NCBI GenBank assembly: GCA_034769895.1
Contig: CM068372.1
Coordinates: forward strand, 236,176,843 to 236,240,842
Direction of reading: 5' to 3'
DNA from: Magicicada septendecula
Lineage: Eukaryota > Arthropoda > Insecta > Hemiptera > Cicadidae
Length of the DNA: 64,000 nt
Positions 11,262-22,426 of the stretch are shown here, one piece after another. Below the pieces are notes generated by a model. It saw nothing but the letters and a program-made list of their open reading frames with translations. It was not told the DNA's origin and made no database searches. Position numbers and translations under genes: made by a program. How positions within the stretch are numbered: position 1 is the stretch's first letter; every line of letters starts with the position of its first letter.

Positions 11262-12001
11262 CAGGGGGTCTCCAAACTTTTTCACTTGAGGGCCGAATTG
11301 AAAAATCTTGGAAGTCAGGCGGGCCAACAACACACGCACGCACGCACACGCGCACACACATTGTAAACTTATTTTTATTAAGTTTACTAAATAATCAAGT
11401 CAATAAAATTGGTATTTAAGTAAAATATAAGCAAACTTATCCAACGAAAACAAATCCATTTATTCAAAATAATGTAAATAAAAGTAAGGAAAAAATAATG
11501 TTCAAAGATATTTCTTGTGTATTACTTTTTGGCTTTCTTATGTGCGTATGGGATGTATGGAGTTCCTTCTGACATTTATAATGTCTGTCCATTTTGGGTC
11601 AAATTTTCATTGCTCCTATCACTAAAACGGTTTTCAAGTGTTCGTCTGACACGTTACTTTGATTTTACAAAGTTCATTTTTGAAAACGTTTGTTAGCAGA
11701 CATAGGTCGAGCCAAACATTGAAAGCACTGCTCTTGCAAAGTTTTTTATTTCCTTGAAATCATCACTCAATGAGGTGCGAGTTAAAAGCGTGATTCATTC
11801 AAGGCAGCCAGACGAACAAGCACATTAACCACGTAAATGTTTTAAACTTGTACAAAATATTATAACATTTTACTGAACTTATTTCTTGTTTAGTTATTTA
11901 GTAAAATGATATAACATCTGAAGTATTTTGAAGATCCATTTACAAACTGCTCGCAGCATCGGCCGGGTGGGTTGCCGCGGGTCGTAGTTTGGAGACCCCT
12001 G
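11262..12001. mobile_element. non-autonomous hAT element, 740 bp, perfect TSD
   Basis: The ends are CAGGGGGTCTCCAAACT and (complement) CAGGGGTCTCCAAACT, differing by one G. The flanks GCGTAGAC at 11254-11261 and 12002-12009 form a perfect 8-bp duplication. GAGGGCCG at the left end and GGCCGGGTGG at the right are typical of hAT subterminal sequences. Short CGCACG/CACA runs lie near the left end. No readable transposase. Confidence 0.95.
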
Positions 12002-12009
12002 GCGTAGAC

Positions 12010-12605
12010 TATAGACTATTTCTGTATTACTCCTGTACAAGTCCTGACAATGGCAATAAAGTTTGTCGAAACGTCGACGCGAGTAAAACTTGTGTCTACT
12101 AGTCGGTAACCAAACCTCACTAGAACTTTCGTAACTACAAAGCATTAAAATGAATTTTTGACAAGCGACTTATGGCCTATCACTGAATCGGCTGGCGGTA
12201 TTTTTTATTGGCAGGGGGCCTGTCCAATCGTGTGGCGGATGCATCCGTCCTGGCGAAACAGCTCGTTAGCCAACTTTAGTAGAAGATATTGGATAGTTTC
12301 TTTCTTCTTCGTAGTGTCCGACTTGGTGGAGGTGCCGCTTTCTCTCCTCCCCAATGAATTACAAAATAAAAGACGATGGACGCGACAGGCAGAATAAGCA
12401 TGTATCACGACGGACACCACGAAAGCACACAAAAGTAAAAAGTCGGTTGGCACACGACGTGAAGGAACGCGATAGATCTAAATGGATGAATACGGACACG
12501 ATACACAAGAACGGTAACGTCAAGAGTAGTCAGAGGCGTATATTGAAGGGGATGTAGGTAATCTAGGATGGAGCAGAAATTTTGTCGCAAAAATAACTGT
12601 AGTTT
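12010..12605. other. intergenic with one GAAACG motif
   Basis: At 12044-12072, CTGACAA is followed 17 bases later by GAAACGTCGAC, resembling the Penelope-like stem motif. Otherwise no gene is recognised; open frames on both strands overlap each other and look like chance. Confidence 0.4.
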
Positions 12606-12607
12606 TA

Positions 12608-13894
12608 CGAGTGTGATCAAAAAGTACCCGGACTGGTACTGCCAATGCCAAGTCAGCTGACTTGGTCCCAAAAAGCGACACATATGTTTACAGAATACTA
12701 CATACTAAGTAACAGCTGATCTGGTATGTTTACAAATGTCTATCGTTGTGTGTTAATCTCATTTGACGCATTTATCATGTCAGAAAAAATTGCCCAAGAT
12801 TTCTATCAGACTTTACCAAAAAGTTAGCGAAACATGTACAGATACATCTGACAAGTTACAAACCGTTTATGGGAAAGATTGTATGAGTCGTGCACATGTT
12901 TATGAGTGGTTTAAGTGTTTTAAAGATGGGCGTGAAAGTGTTGAGAGTGACGAGCGTTCAGGAATGCCTTTAACCAGCTAGACTGCCCGCAATGTTGAGC
13001 TTGTGCATGCTGCTGTGCGACAAAACCGCCATTCGTGAGCTAGCAGATGATTCAAATACTGTATTAGTTTTGGATCAATTCAGTCCATTCTTACTGATGA
13101 GTTGATGAGTCGTCCTATGATGAGTTGAGAATGAGACATGTTTCTGAAAAGTTTGCACCAAACGTGGTCACAGCTGATAAAAAAAGATGCTCGGGTGTCG
13201 GTAGCTCAACACCTGCCTGAATGTGCTAAAAACGATGCGAACTTCACTGAAACGATCATAACGGATGACAAATCATGGGTTTATGGGTACAATCCAGAAA
13301 CTAAGGCCCAGTCTTCAGTGTGGAGGGCGCCAAATTCGCCAAGAACAAAACAGGCAAAACAGAGCCGAAGCAAAGTCAAGACCATGCTCATAGTCTTTGA
13401 TCACGAGGGGATTGTTCATCATGAATACTCTCCAGCAGGCCAAACAGTACACCAGGATTACTGCATTGCTGTTTTGAGGCGGTTGAGGGATGCAATTCTA
13501 CGAAAAGGCCCCACAGTTGCATCAGAGTGGCTTCAACACGACTATACACCTGTCACATGCTGTTCAGCATTTTCTTGCCAAACACAATTTCCACAGATCA
13601 GCATCCTCCATACTCGCCAGACGACTGTGACTTTTTGCTCTTTCGGAAGAAAATAAAATCAACTGAAAGGGAGGTCATTTCAAGACATAGTTGAGATAAA
13701 GCAAAGTGCGACGAGAGAACTTAAGACTCTTACAGAAGATGACTTCAAGACATGCTTCGAGCATTTAAAAAAGCGATGGAAGACGTTTGCGGCTGCGGAA
13801 GGGGACTGTTTTCAAGGAGACGAATTTACAAATCTGTAACTCTTGTATATTTTTGAAAATAAAATCAATCCTGATACTTTTCGATCGCATCTCG
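12608..13894 (+). mobile_element. mariner element, 1,287 bp, full length but dead
   Basis: The left end begins CGAGTGTGATCAAAAAGTAC after TA at 12606-12607. The right end closes with a diverged complement (CCTGATACTTTTCGATCGCA then TCTCG) before TA at 13895-13896. Length and TA duplication fit Tc1/mariner. The inside encodes a mariner transposase with several breaks. Confidence 0.92.
12777..13839 (+). pseudogene. mariner transposase (DD34D type), frameshifted
   Basis: The likely start is ATG at 12777, with a frame change near 12815. The helix-turn-helix half follows, with YGKDCMSRAHVYEWFKCF and DERSGMP, then a stop near 12979. The catalytic half restarts at about 13138, with the first Asp in TDDKSW near 13261 and the second in LQHDYTP near 13531. 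A frame change lies between the second Asp and the degraded PPYSPDDCDF block near 13606-13632. The tail RWKT..AAEGDCFQGDEF ends at TAA 13837-13839. Intact mariners encode about 345 residues in one frame; this copy has at least four breaks, so it cannot make active transposase. Confidence 0.9.
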
Positions 13895-13896
13895 TA

Positions 13897-14960
13897 TTTA
13901 ATTTCGTCTTTCGTAACATCAGCACTTCTGATTCAAGTTAATAATTTTGGTTTGTATTTTCCTATCTTAGTCTAATAACATTTGAGGCGAAAATGACTAA
14001 GTATAGAGCTAATTTATTTGTTAATTACCCTTACTCACTGTGGTATTATCATCGCAATGTTCTACAATTTTAGATTTTTTTAATGGTGTACATTTGGATT
14101 TCCTTTTTTTTAATTCTTGAGTAATAGTCAGAAAACTAACGTACTGTTCCTTACACGACCTTTATATTAAGCATACAATTTAATTACATTTTGTTTTTGA
14201 GGAGGCATGAATATTTAGAGATACTCTACTGCCTCGGTCCACTCTTCACGACTGAAATGAGGGTTATGTCCACGATGAAGGCAATTAAGGCTGCATAGAA
14301 GGAACGGATGAGCATGTGCATTGACCATAAATAAAGAACTTTAAGACGTAATGCTGATTTCAGTTGCACCAGCTGTCAACGTTAGGCGTGTTACGAACGG
14401 TTTAATCAAAGAGTTACTGTAAAGCGACGCGTCACGCAGTCCTTAACTACGGGTTTTACTCTGCTACGCTAGTACTTCATTAAGTCTAATCGAAAGTGGC
14501 CGTCGTCGGTTTTATGAGTTTTTCACATAACACAGTCGTTGCGATGTATAACACGACACAAACGGCACCCGTGTAAATATAACATAAACATGACACAACC
14601 TTTCGTTTACTACGTACATATTTTAAAAACGTAAATTTATGGAGAAATTCATTCTCATTCTGTCCCTTTTCCGTCGACAGGGGGGCACGGTCAGTAATAG
14701 AAACAAGGCAAAAGAATAAAAAGTAGTAACACCACAGAAAATGTTCTTAACAAAAGCACAAATCACCGCACTGGCCTTTTCCATTATCACGCCAGAAAAT
14801 GAAAAACAAAAACAAATAATGTGTATCTTGATAAAAAAAAATTACTCCATCGGCGTAAAGTAGGACTGTAACTGGTTACATGAACTGAACTTAAAAGTTT
14901 GTTATTTAAACGTGTTCAATTCAATTAAATAAAAATACAAAATGCTAACAACGAATAACG
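13897..14960. other. intergenic, nothing recognised
   Basis: AT-rich sequence without recognisable coding blocks or element ends. Confidence 0.5.
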
Positions 14961-14977
14961 GTTAATTCTTCTTCTTC

Positions 14978-15445
14978 TTATCTGGCGTTACGGCCTTTTC
15001 TGGGTTTAGCCTCCTCAACAATACTCCTCCAGGCATCCCAGTTCTCCGCCCTTCCTCTCCACCGTCTGATTCCCATGCTAGCAAGATCTTCTGTTTCGCC
15101 ATCCAACCACCCAACCGTCCTTGGTCTGCCTCTAAGTCTAGTAGCATATAATCTTCCCTTCAGCATTCTTTCCTCAGACATTCTCTCCACATGTCCCAGC
15201 CAACGCAACCTTTGTGCTTTAATGAATTTCACTATGTCTTTTCCATGCATGAGACCTTGTAGTTCATTGTTATTGCGTATTCTCCAACTGCCTTCTTCTC
15301 TTACTGAGCCATAAATTTTACGCAATATTTTGCGCTCAAATGATTTTAAAGCAGTTTTCCCATTCTCTGTTACCTCAGACACATATTGTAACGATTTTAC
15401 TCTGTCGTACTCTTTATATGTACGTTTATAATTATTATGCCACAC
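14978..15445 (-). pseudogene. non-LTR retrotransposon ORF2 C-terminus (RTE-like), 155 codons
   Basis: The reverse-strand open frame carries [48 protein letters not shown] and LRGRPRTVGWLD. These are the ordered blocks after the reverse-transcriptase palm in insect RTE-like LINEs, a region of unknown enzymatic role. The frame runs 155 codons to the stop at 14978-14980 without a break. The upstream palm and endonuclease are absent, so it is a 5'-truncated copy. It is the best preserved of the LINE tails here; compare 7995-8352 and 60134-60367. Confidence 0.85.
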
Positions 15446-16259
15446 GTTGTGGACGTCAATTTGTAACGATAAGACCTTTATCGTCTCTGTAAAAGTGTGT
15501 TTTGTCGTGTGTTAGCCCCACACATTGTAGTCGTTACTTTATGTTTATTTCTAACAGTCGTACTTTTTCTAACTTCTCACGCTGACGATGTCCGTCGCGA
15601 ACGCACAAATTACCAGTACCGATAGCTTCACGAGTGTAAACCTTACCTGTCCTTCAATGAGTAAATATATTTCCCGGGTGGCGCCAAATTGTTTATGAAA
15701 ACAATTAAAAAAAAATGAAACAGAGCAGTCGTTCTATGCGGTGATGACTAATTCAAATTACCCTCGCAACTGGCGGGCATTTGAATCTCGCTTGTAGTTC
15801 GTCGTGCTGCCGACGTCTAACGCTGGCAGACAATTTTGCTCATCGCTAAAGTACACAAACTTTATAATACAATTTATAATGAAATAAAGGACGGTTATTA
15901 CTACTCAGTACTAGTTTATTAACGTGAAATAGTTAATAGTTATTTAGTTAAATACAAAAATATACTGTTATTAAATAATGTTGCTACGGCAATAAATAGA
16001 CACTATTCTCAGGTTGGCTAAGTTGATTGAAGCGTTTCTAAATCGACACGGCTGTCGTCAATGTTTATTTCCTACAGTTCGTTCAATCATTGAGTCCTTT
16101 TGATTACGAAAAAATATTAACAAGATGTTAATAAAGTACACTACCTTACATCAATGGTACTTATATACTATTAGAGTTAAATACAATTCGTTTTTTAAGT
16201 GTCAAAAATTGTGTGTTAATAATTCGTAATTTGTACATAGGTTATTTTATGTTTACTTA
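15446..16259. other. intergenic, nothing recognised
   Basis: Contains TGGCGCCA-type sequence at about 15678-15688 that superficially resembles an LTR primer-binding site, but no LTR or gag is readable beside it. Confidence 0.4.
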
Positions 16260-18250
16260 CAAGTTTAGTTTTTATTCTTAATTAATCCTTGAAAGAAATT
16301 TAGTTACTGGCTTCTTTTCCAAATAATTTGGATAAAATAATTAATTTTGAATATTAAAATCTGGTCTATTATCTCTGTTGGGTTAACTAATTCTTCATTA
16401 GACTTCTTGCATCCTCATCTCGTTAAATTTTGCTGTATTTATTATCATTTTAATTGAAAATTGAGTCGAATATGGTTTGGCTTCTGTATTTCTTGATGGT
16501 CAATAATGGACTCATGTTTTATAACGGAATTAAATTAAATAACGTTCCGTTGTTATGGCAACTGTCTATACTCTCATTGGTTGATTACCTTTATGTCTAT
16601 TGTTATAAAATTTGAATTTTAATTCAAAATGAATAAATATTTTCTGATGGCTATTATTCTTCTGTCTTCTTATCTATGTATTAGATATTATCACAACTGT
16701 TTCTATTTTCTTTCAAAGATCATTTTGACATCCCACAAAGCTGGGTTTGTTTATGTATTAAAGTTTTGACAAAAAGTTAATATTATGTTATTACATTTCT
16801 TTCTTATTTTATGTGTTTAATCTGACTCTGACATCTTAACATGGTTCACTAATTGCACTTAATGAGTTACTTGCCCTGAATTTTCTAATACAATAGTTAA
16901 TTTCTTACAATTTGTCTACTTTGGATTTATACAGTTAGGCATTTTATAGGCCTAAGTAGTAATTGGCTATATTTTCCTATTTTACACAAATTAAAGATTG
17001 TTTTTCATTTACATATGTTTTGCTTGGAGTCACTTATGACTTATTTACATTTTGAATTAATTTGGGCTGTTTTACAACAATTGGATGTTCTTATTAGTTT
17101 ACAAAATCATTGCTTGTCTGTTATTCTCTTATTTCTTTTTCTGTCTTTACTCTAATGATTATTATTATGTTTGTAAAATTTTATCTCCTTACTCATATCT
17201 ATTGCCATTTCTTATAACTTGTTTATCATATAATATTACTATAAAACATAACACAAAAATTAGGTTTATAGTCTGTTTACTTTTCAGCCATGTTCCTTCT
17301 TATAAACTTAACTCTTTTAATTGAACAAATAACTATCTTGGTGAATAACATTATAACACCATTTATTCTATCTTGCTAATCATCCCTTTGTACATTTTTA
17401 TTAACATAGGATGTTTTATTTATTTTGCACTCATATTATTTAGTTTATTCTTATTTAACACTATTACATTAGTTGTCTATCCATCTTTTAACATTTACTA
17501 TATATTTTTACTATTTAAACATTCATAACGATAACCTCCTTAATATCATCGTGGGATTTTTATCCTGAATACAACTGTACTATTAACCTAATATCAAATC
17601 TAACTATAATAACAATATTCTGGTTACTCTTAGTTTTTTGGTACCTTTCACCCTTAAACTATAGTGTTAATCACTGGTTTTGGTGTCTTTACCTATATGT
17701 TGTGTTTTATATTTACTTGTTCACTCTCACTTCTATATGAGTTCTGATTTATAATTCTGGTTGTTTATCTCTATTTTGGGTTACACTTGCACTGTGTACC
17801 TTTTTATTGTACTTTAGTGTTAATAGTGGTTATTCCCTAATATTTATTTCTTTTACTCACTTCTAACACTTACACTGTTAATCACTTTCACTTCCTACCT
17901 ATCTCTCACTTTTTGGTTTTTTATTGTTTTACACACATTGATAGTTAGTCTGTTAACAATTTTATGTTTTGATTTTCTTATCATCATAGAGTTATTAATA
18001 ACATATAATATATATTACTCTGGTTAGTGTACTTTAACTGAGATTATTTTATTTTATTTTAATACTTGTTATTAGACATTTATTATTTGTTTGTGCCTTT
18101 CTCATCATTATTTGAGTTTATACCTTCTCATTTTATTTCCCTTATTGGGTCAATCAATAAAGTTTTTTGATTTAAAGGTCTTTTCCTTAGTTTAATATAG
18201 TTAATTCATTATAGTTTTTTCTCTGGTATTGGGGCGGCTTTTTGTGTTGT
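16260..18250. other. 2-kb T-rich, strand-asymmetric block without genes
   Basis: On the + strand T is much commoner than A for about 2 kb, with many TTTAT, TCTT and CACTTT tracts and few purine runs. Flanking DNA is AT-rich but more balanced. No open frame of recognisable type occurs. Possible explanations are the untranslated part or LTR of an unknown retroelement, or a transcribed intron. The block ends near TTGTAACAATATGTAACAAC at about 18248-18267. Confidence 0.5.
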
Positions 18251-18285
18251 AACAATATGTAACAACTGGTCCCTCCAGAGAAGCA

Positions 18286-18603
18286 CTATACTTTAAGTTT
18301 TATACCTCTTCTAACAAGACTATTTTTAAAGATGTTAATATTTGTAAAGCAGGCTCTATTTCCTGCTCGTATCATTTCTCTTAAACTCATACTAATGTTA
18401 TGATTTGATACGAAGGCACCTAGACAACTAAAGCAGGACGCTCCTTTGAAACACTTCCCATTCACAATGAAATCTCTAGGAGCCCTTACGGTCTCTTGAG
18501 TTAATAACTTAACAGAAACACGTATTCGGGAAACAAAGAAAGGATAGTAATGGCTTGATGTTGACTGTGCAGTAGAGAAACTTTGAGAAATTTCCACAGT
18601 CAT
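18286..18603 (-). pseudogene. LINE reverse-transcriptase thumb fragment (RTE-like)
   Basis: The reverse-strand frame includes FSCLGAFVSNHN, REMIRAGNRACFTN and NIFKNSLVRRGIKLKV. It matches the order FKYLGS...I.AGNRAYF...KS.LLSRxTK found after the catalytic palm of RTE-like insect LINEs. The first part of the 105-codon frame is not recognisable. There is no palm motif, so it is an isolated fragment. Confidence 0.75.
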
Positions 18604-19590
18604 TACACTACACTATCGTCAAATACTACGTACACGAAGACGAGAGCCAAATGATTCCTGATAAGTTCGGTGAGACAAGGAGGAAGGCAAGTTCGTAGAG
18701 TACGCAAAAGCAAAACTTATTGGTTAAGGAACAGAACCTCGAAAAAACTACATGCACGGCAAGAACCCTAAAATTGTAGCCTTATAATTTGTCTACTCCG
18801 ACATAAAAGACACATGTATAAAGAGGGTGGCGTGGGCCGGCAAATTGGTACCGTTCCAGACTCACAATTTCAACGGCTGTGCTGCAGTCGTGGGATCGAG
18901 TCACGGCTACGACTCGGTTTGCTGCCTACCCCATCGCGGCCTTCTCTGGCATGTCTGAGTTACACAAGTAACAAAGGCATGTTTACACTGCGAACGCGCA
19001 CGCACGCACACCCACACAACTATTTCCTCTCCACCGTGCGGCTCGCCACTTACACATGGTGACTAGGTGGTTGAATTCTCCTCGGTGGTGGAATCTTAGT
19101 TCTACCATGGTCAGAGGGGCGCTACAGGCCGCAGGCTTAGTATCTGATGGGAAAAAATTACACAGAGAAAGTTATTTCTTACTCTTTGCTTACATTAGGA
19201 AGGAAAGCGTGTAAGAACATTGACTACAACGCGAAGTGAAAATAGCGGATGACAAAGTTACGGTACGTAGTCCTGACCACGTATACGAACATCAGCTGCT
19301 ACCGCAATACTTCGCGGTTAGGAACGAGTTGTTTATACATGGAAACTAGTAAGCTGAGTGTAATCTTTCTGAATTCATACGTTACTTCAAATTCTTTCTA
19401 ACTTCTGAAATAACGCCACGTTTTGTGACAACTTACGAAATGATGACAACTTTTACAGTAACGATGATTATAACGATAAATATAATGCAGTTATATTTTC
19501 CTGTCCACCTTATGACAAAAGGGCTAAAAAAGAGCTCACTGACAAGCATCCACTGGAAAATTACATTGATAAAAATGGGAAAAATAAGGT
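18604..19590. other. intergenic, nothing firm
   Basis: A GC-richer patch at 18820-18960 has weak A-box/B-box-like words (TGGCGTGGGCC, GGGATCGAGTC) but no tRNA fold. The rest is plain AT-rich DNA. Confidence 0.4.
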
Positions 19591-19693
19591 TATACGAGGG
19601 GCAGTCAAAAAGTTAGTTGCACTTCCATAAAAAAGGCAACATGTAGAATATTTATGAAAAAACGTTTATTTATATGAAAGTACAATTAAAGAT

Positions 19694-20697
19694 CTACTTT
19701 TCTATAAAGTCCCCAAGTTTATTCAAACACTTACCATAGCGTGACACGAGTTTCTCTATTCCTTTGTTGAAAAATTCCCGTCCAACGTCTGATAACCACT
19801 CCTGCGTCGCAATTTGGACTTCTTCATCGGTAAAATATCGCCGCTTTTCAATGGCGTCTTTCATGGGGACCAAACACGTGGAAGTCACACGGCGCAAGAT
19901 CAGGACTGTAAGGAGGGTGTTCCCACTCCTCCCACTTAAACGTTTCGAGAAGTTCCTTCGTAATGCGTGCCGAATGAGGTGTTGCATTGTCATGCAGAAG
20001 CACAAGCCTTTTGCCAGTTTTCCGGGCCATCGATCTTTAATCGCCTTTCTCAGCCTTTTTAAGGTTTCACAGTACGAAACTGAATTAATCGTAAACCACT
20101 TCGGCATAAATTCAGTATGCACAACACCTTTGTTATCGAAGAAAATGTTCAGCATCACCTTTCCGGCAGACGGAACCTTTCGGCACTTTTTTGGAGGTGG
20201 GGAATGAGGATGTTTCCAGTCACCCGAACTTCGTTTCGTTTCGGGTCAAAAAATGATGAACCCAGCATTCATCTCCGGTAACAATTTTAGTTGTGTTGTT
20301 CTGTCAATAAACGAGGCACCCATCGAGCGCAAATTTTTCGACATTGCAGTTTCTCAGAGATGATGTAGTGTACACTTCCATGCGAAATACGCAATTCGGC
20401 TACAATTTCGTCTACTGTGATTTGCCTATTCCCAAGCAACAATTGGTGAACCCGTTCAACGTTGTCATCTGTGACCAAAGTTGATGGCCTTCCCTGCCGG
20501 TAATCGTCCTCCATATCCGTGCGGCCATTTTCAAACAACTCGTACCATTTTGAAATGGCCTGGCGTGAAAATGCTATGTCACCATACACTTCTCTCAACT
20601 GGCAATGAAATTCAGTAGGGTTGCACCTCTTTGCCCACAGAAAACGAATCACTTCACGTAATTCTAACTTGGAAGCAACTTGCAAATGACGCGACAT
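19694..20697 (-). pseudogene. mariner transposase (DD34D), frameshifted
   Basis: Starts at ATG 20695-20697. The N-terminal 136-codon frame holds the helix-turn-helix region (FSRQAISKWYELFENGR, DDYRQGRPST, VHQLLL). A frame break lies near 20285. The catalytic region shows the first Asp in TGDECWVHHF at about 20250-20280, the second in HDNATPHSA and the third in PPYSPDLAPCDF. I count exactly 34 residues between the second and third Asp, the mariner DD34D spacing. The catalytic part is split between two frames (19694-20158 and 19848-20030), and the tail ends near 19694. It is dead, but the element ends are well kept. The insertion at 20732 sits just upstream of the start codon. Confidence 0.92.
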
Positions 20698-20740
20698 GAT
20701 TGATGGCTAACAATGGACTAACTGTTCCAACTAGGGATGA

Positions 20741-20853
20741 GCATCGATGGCCGATGTTCCAAAAACATCGATGGTTAACGTTCGATGTTTTTACCATCGA
20801 TGGTTCAGTTGCGATGTTTTCATACTATCGATGGTTTCGTTTCGATGTTTTCA
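20741..20853. repeat. left subterminal ATCGATGG repeats of nested hAT
   Basis: Four ATCGATGG words alternate with three CGATGTTTT words within about 110 bases. Such clusters next to hAT ends are known transposase-binding regions in other hAT elements; binding here is inferred. Confidence 0.8.
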
Positions 20854-22175
20854 TTTGAACATTTTTTTTTAATTTGTAACGAAGACTTTTTTTAAGTTGA
20901 TTGTTAAATTTAGTTTATTTTAAATCAACAAATTTTTATTTTAGATATTAATGGCTATGTAGTTTGCTCCCTAACCTAGGTAAACGATAAGTACCATGTA
21001 TATGAGCTACATAGTAGCGTAGTGACGTAATAATATGGTAAAACTAAACAAAACCATTTTATAGGAGACCGTTACATAGGTTTCAAGTTTCAACAGTTTC
21101 AAAGTTAGCTTTAGCTTACATACGTGACATACATACGGAATAACGGTTTACCTTTTACGTTAGTCGTATTTGGTTTTTATTCAGATTTAGTTTTAGATTT
21201 TTTAGTTATTTTTCATACTGGGTATAGCGTTTTTCTCTTTTAATTGTGATAGTGTTAGAACATAATTTAAATAGTTTACATTAAAATTTTTAATATAATC
21301 GGCATCGTTCATAATTATCTACCCGTTAATTATGCCACCCAAAAAAAATATTGCAACGTTACAGGTATTTTTAAAATGAATTACACTTCTTTCCATGTAC
21401 CCTATTTGTATTACTTTATCTCATATTCTGTTCTTTATAGAGGTGGGCTAAACTAGTATTCGAAAGTTACACGTACCAACGTAACTGTTCCAAAAAAATA
21501 ACAGGTACGAATTCTGAATACCTGTTATTATATACTTATTATACATATACCTGTATAATTTGTTATAATAAATAAATTGAAACGAAAAGTATTAACAGTG
21601 TTACTTTACACTGTGATTTTATTAAGCTTTTACTGTTTAAAAGAAATAAGAGAATTTATAGGCCTATCTCTCTTTGGGAATACTAATTTAAACTTTCACT
21701 AGGAGTAAACAAACCTGACATAGATTTAAAGAGGTTTCTGTTTTTGTTAAAGGAGGTGGTTTTATGTATGTTTGTTCAAACACTTTATAATCATTATAAT
21801 AATAAATAATAATGAACATATTTAGTTAATTATGAATGTGAGTTAAATTATTTTAACGTCACCTCGCCTTTACCTAACCTGTTCTCAACGAGTTCGTCAA
21901 CGGCCCTGGACATTCTGATACGGGGAAGTTAGATGTATTTAAATTGTTTTCTCGGGTACAGTGTTGAGGTTTCCACATTCCGCCTGTCAAAATGTGGTGG
22001 TGACCCAAGGGCTTTTGGTTTTTCAGAATCTTCTGATAAGGTAAGTGAGTAAAGTATCGGGGTATATTATTCTTCTCTATAATTATTTTTATTTATTATT
22101 CATCCTCAATTATTTGTACTATTACAAACATGTAAAAAGCATAGATTTTTATTTGAATTGCAACACTGGCATAAA

Positions 22176-22278
22176 AACATAGATGTTTTCAGTCTTAAAA
22201 CATCGATGTTTTCATACCGATGTTTTTTTAACATCGATGTACTCTTCACGATGTTAACATCGATGTTTTTCTGGCGAT
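22176..22278. repeat. right subterminal ACATCGATGT repeats of nested hAT
   Basis: Three ACATCGATG words plus diverged copies (ACATAGATGTTTT, CCGATGTTTT, CACGATGTTAA) in about 100 bases, in the mirror position to the left cluster. Confidence 0.8.
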
Positions 22279-22426
22279 GCTCATCCCTAGTTCCAACCGT
22301 GTAGACGCGTTAATAAAGCTGAGGAAACGGAAGTTCAAACCAGTGTTGCCAACAACTTTCATCAAAATATCCCTTGTAGCAAAAAAATACGGTCTAGTGC
22401 AACTAACTTTTTGACTGCCCCTCGTA

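Larger units (their letters stand above)
20732..22289. mobile_element. hAT-type element, 1,558 bp, nested in mariner, perfect TSD
   Basis: Ends TAGGGATGAGCATCG and CGATGCTCATCCCTA are a perfect 15-bp inverted repeat. The flanks GTTCCAAC at 20724-20731 and 22290-22297 are a perfect 8-bp duplication. Both subterminal regions are packed with ATCGATG-type words. No full transposase is readable. A short ATG-led stretch at 21332 (MPPKKNIATL) runs into a splice-donor-like CAGGTATTT, and a GGTAAGTGAG donor-like site lies at about 22039, so a spliced ancestral gene is conceivable. Confidence 0.93.
19595..22424 (-). mobile_element. mariner element interrupted by a hAT insertion
   Basis: Left end CGAGGGGCAGTCAAAAAGTT follows TA at 19593-19594. 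Right end AACTTTTTGACTGCCCCTCG precedes TA at 22425-22426. The ends are perfect inverted repeats for at least 20 bases and continue GTGCAACTAAC. Removing the 1,558-bp hAT (20732-22289) and one TSD copy leaves about 1,264 bp, the normal mariner size. The transposase lies on the reverse strand, with the hAT between its start and the element's 5' end. Confidence 0.95.

Noticed and set aside
15670..15700. Possible LTR primer-binding site (TGGCGCCA)
   Set aside because: No LTR ends, purine tract or gag/pol next to it on either strand.
18820..18960. tRNA-derived SINE candidate
   Set aside because: Weak A-box and B-box words only; no tRNA fold, tail or flanking duplication could be shown.
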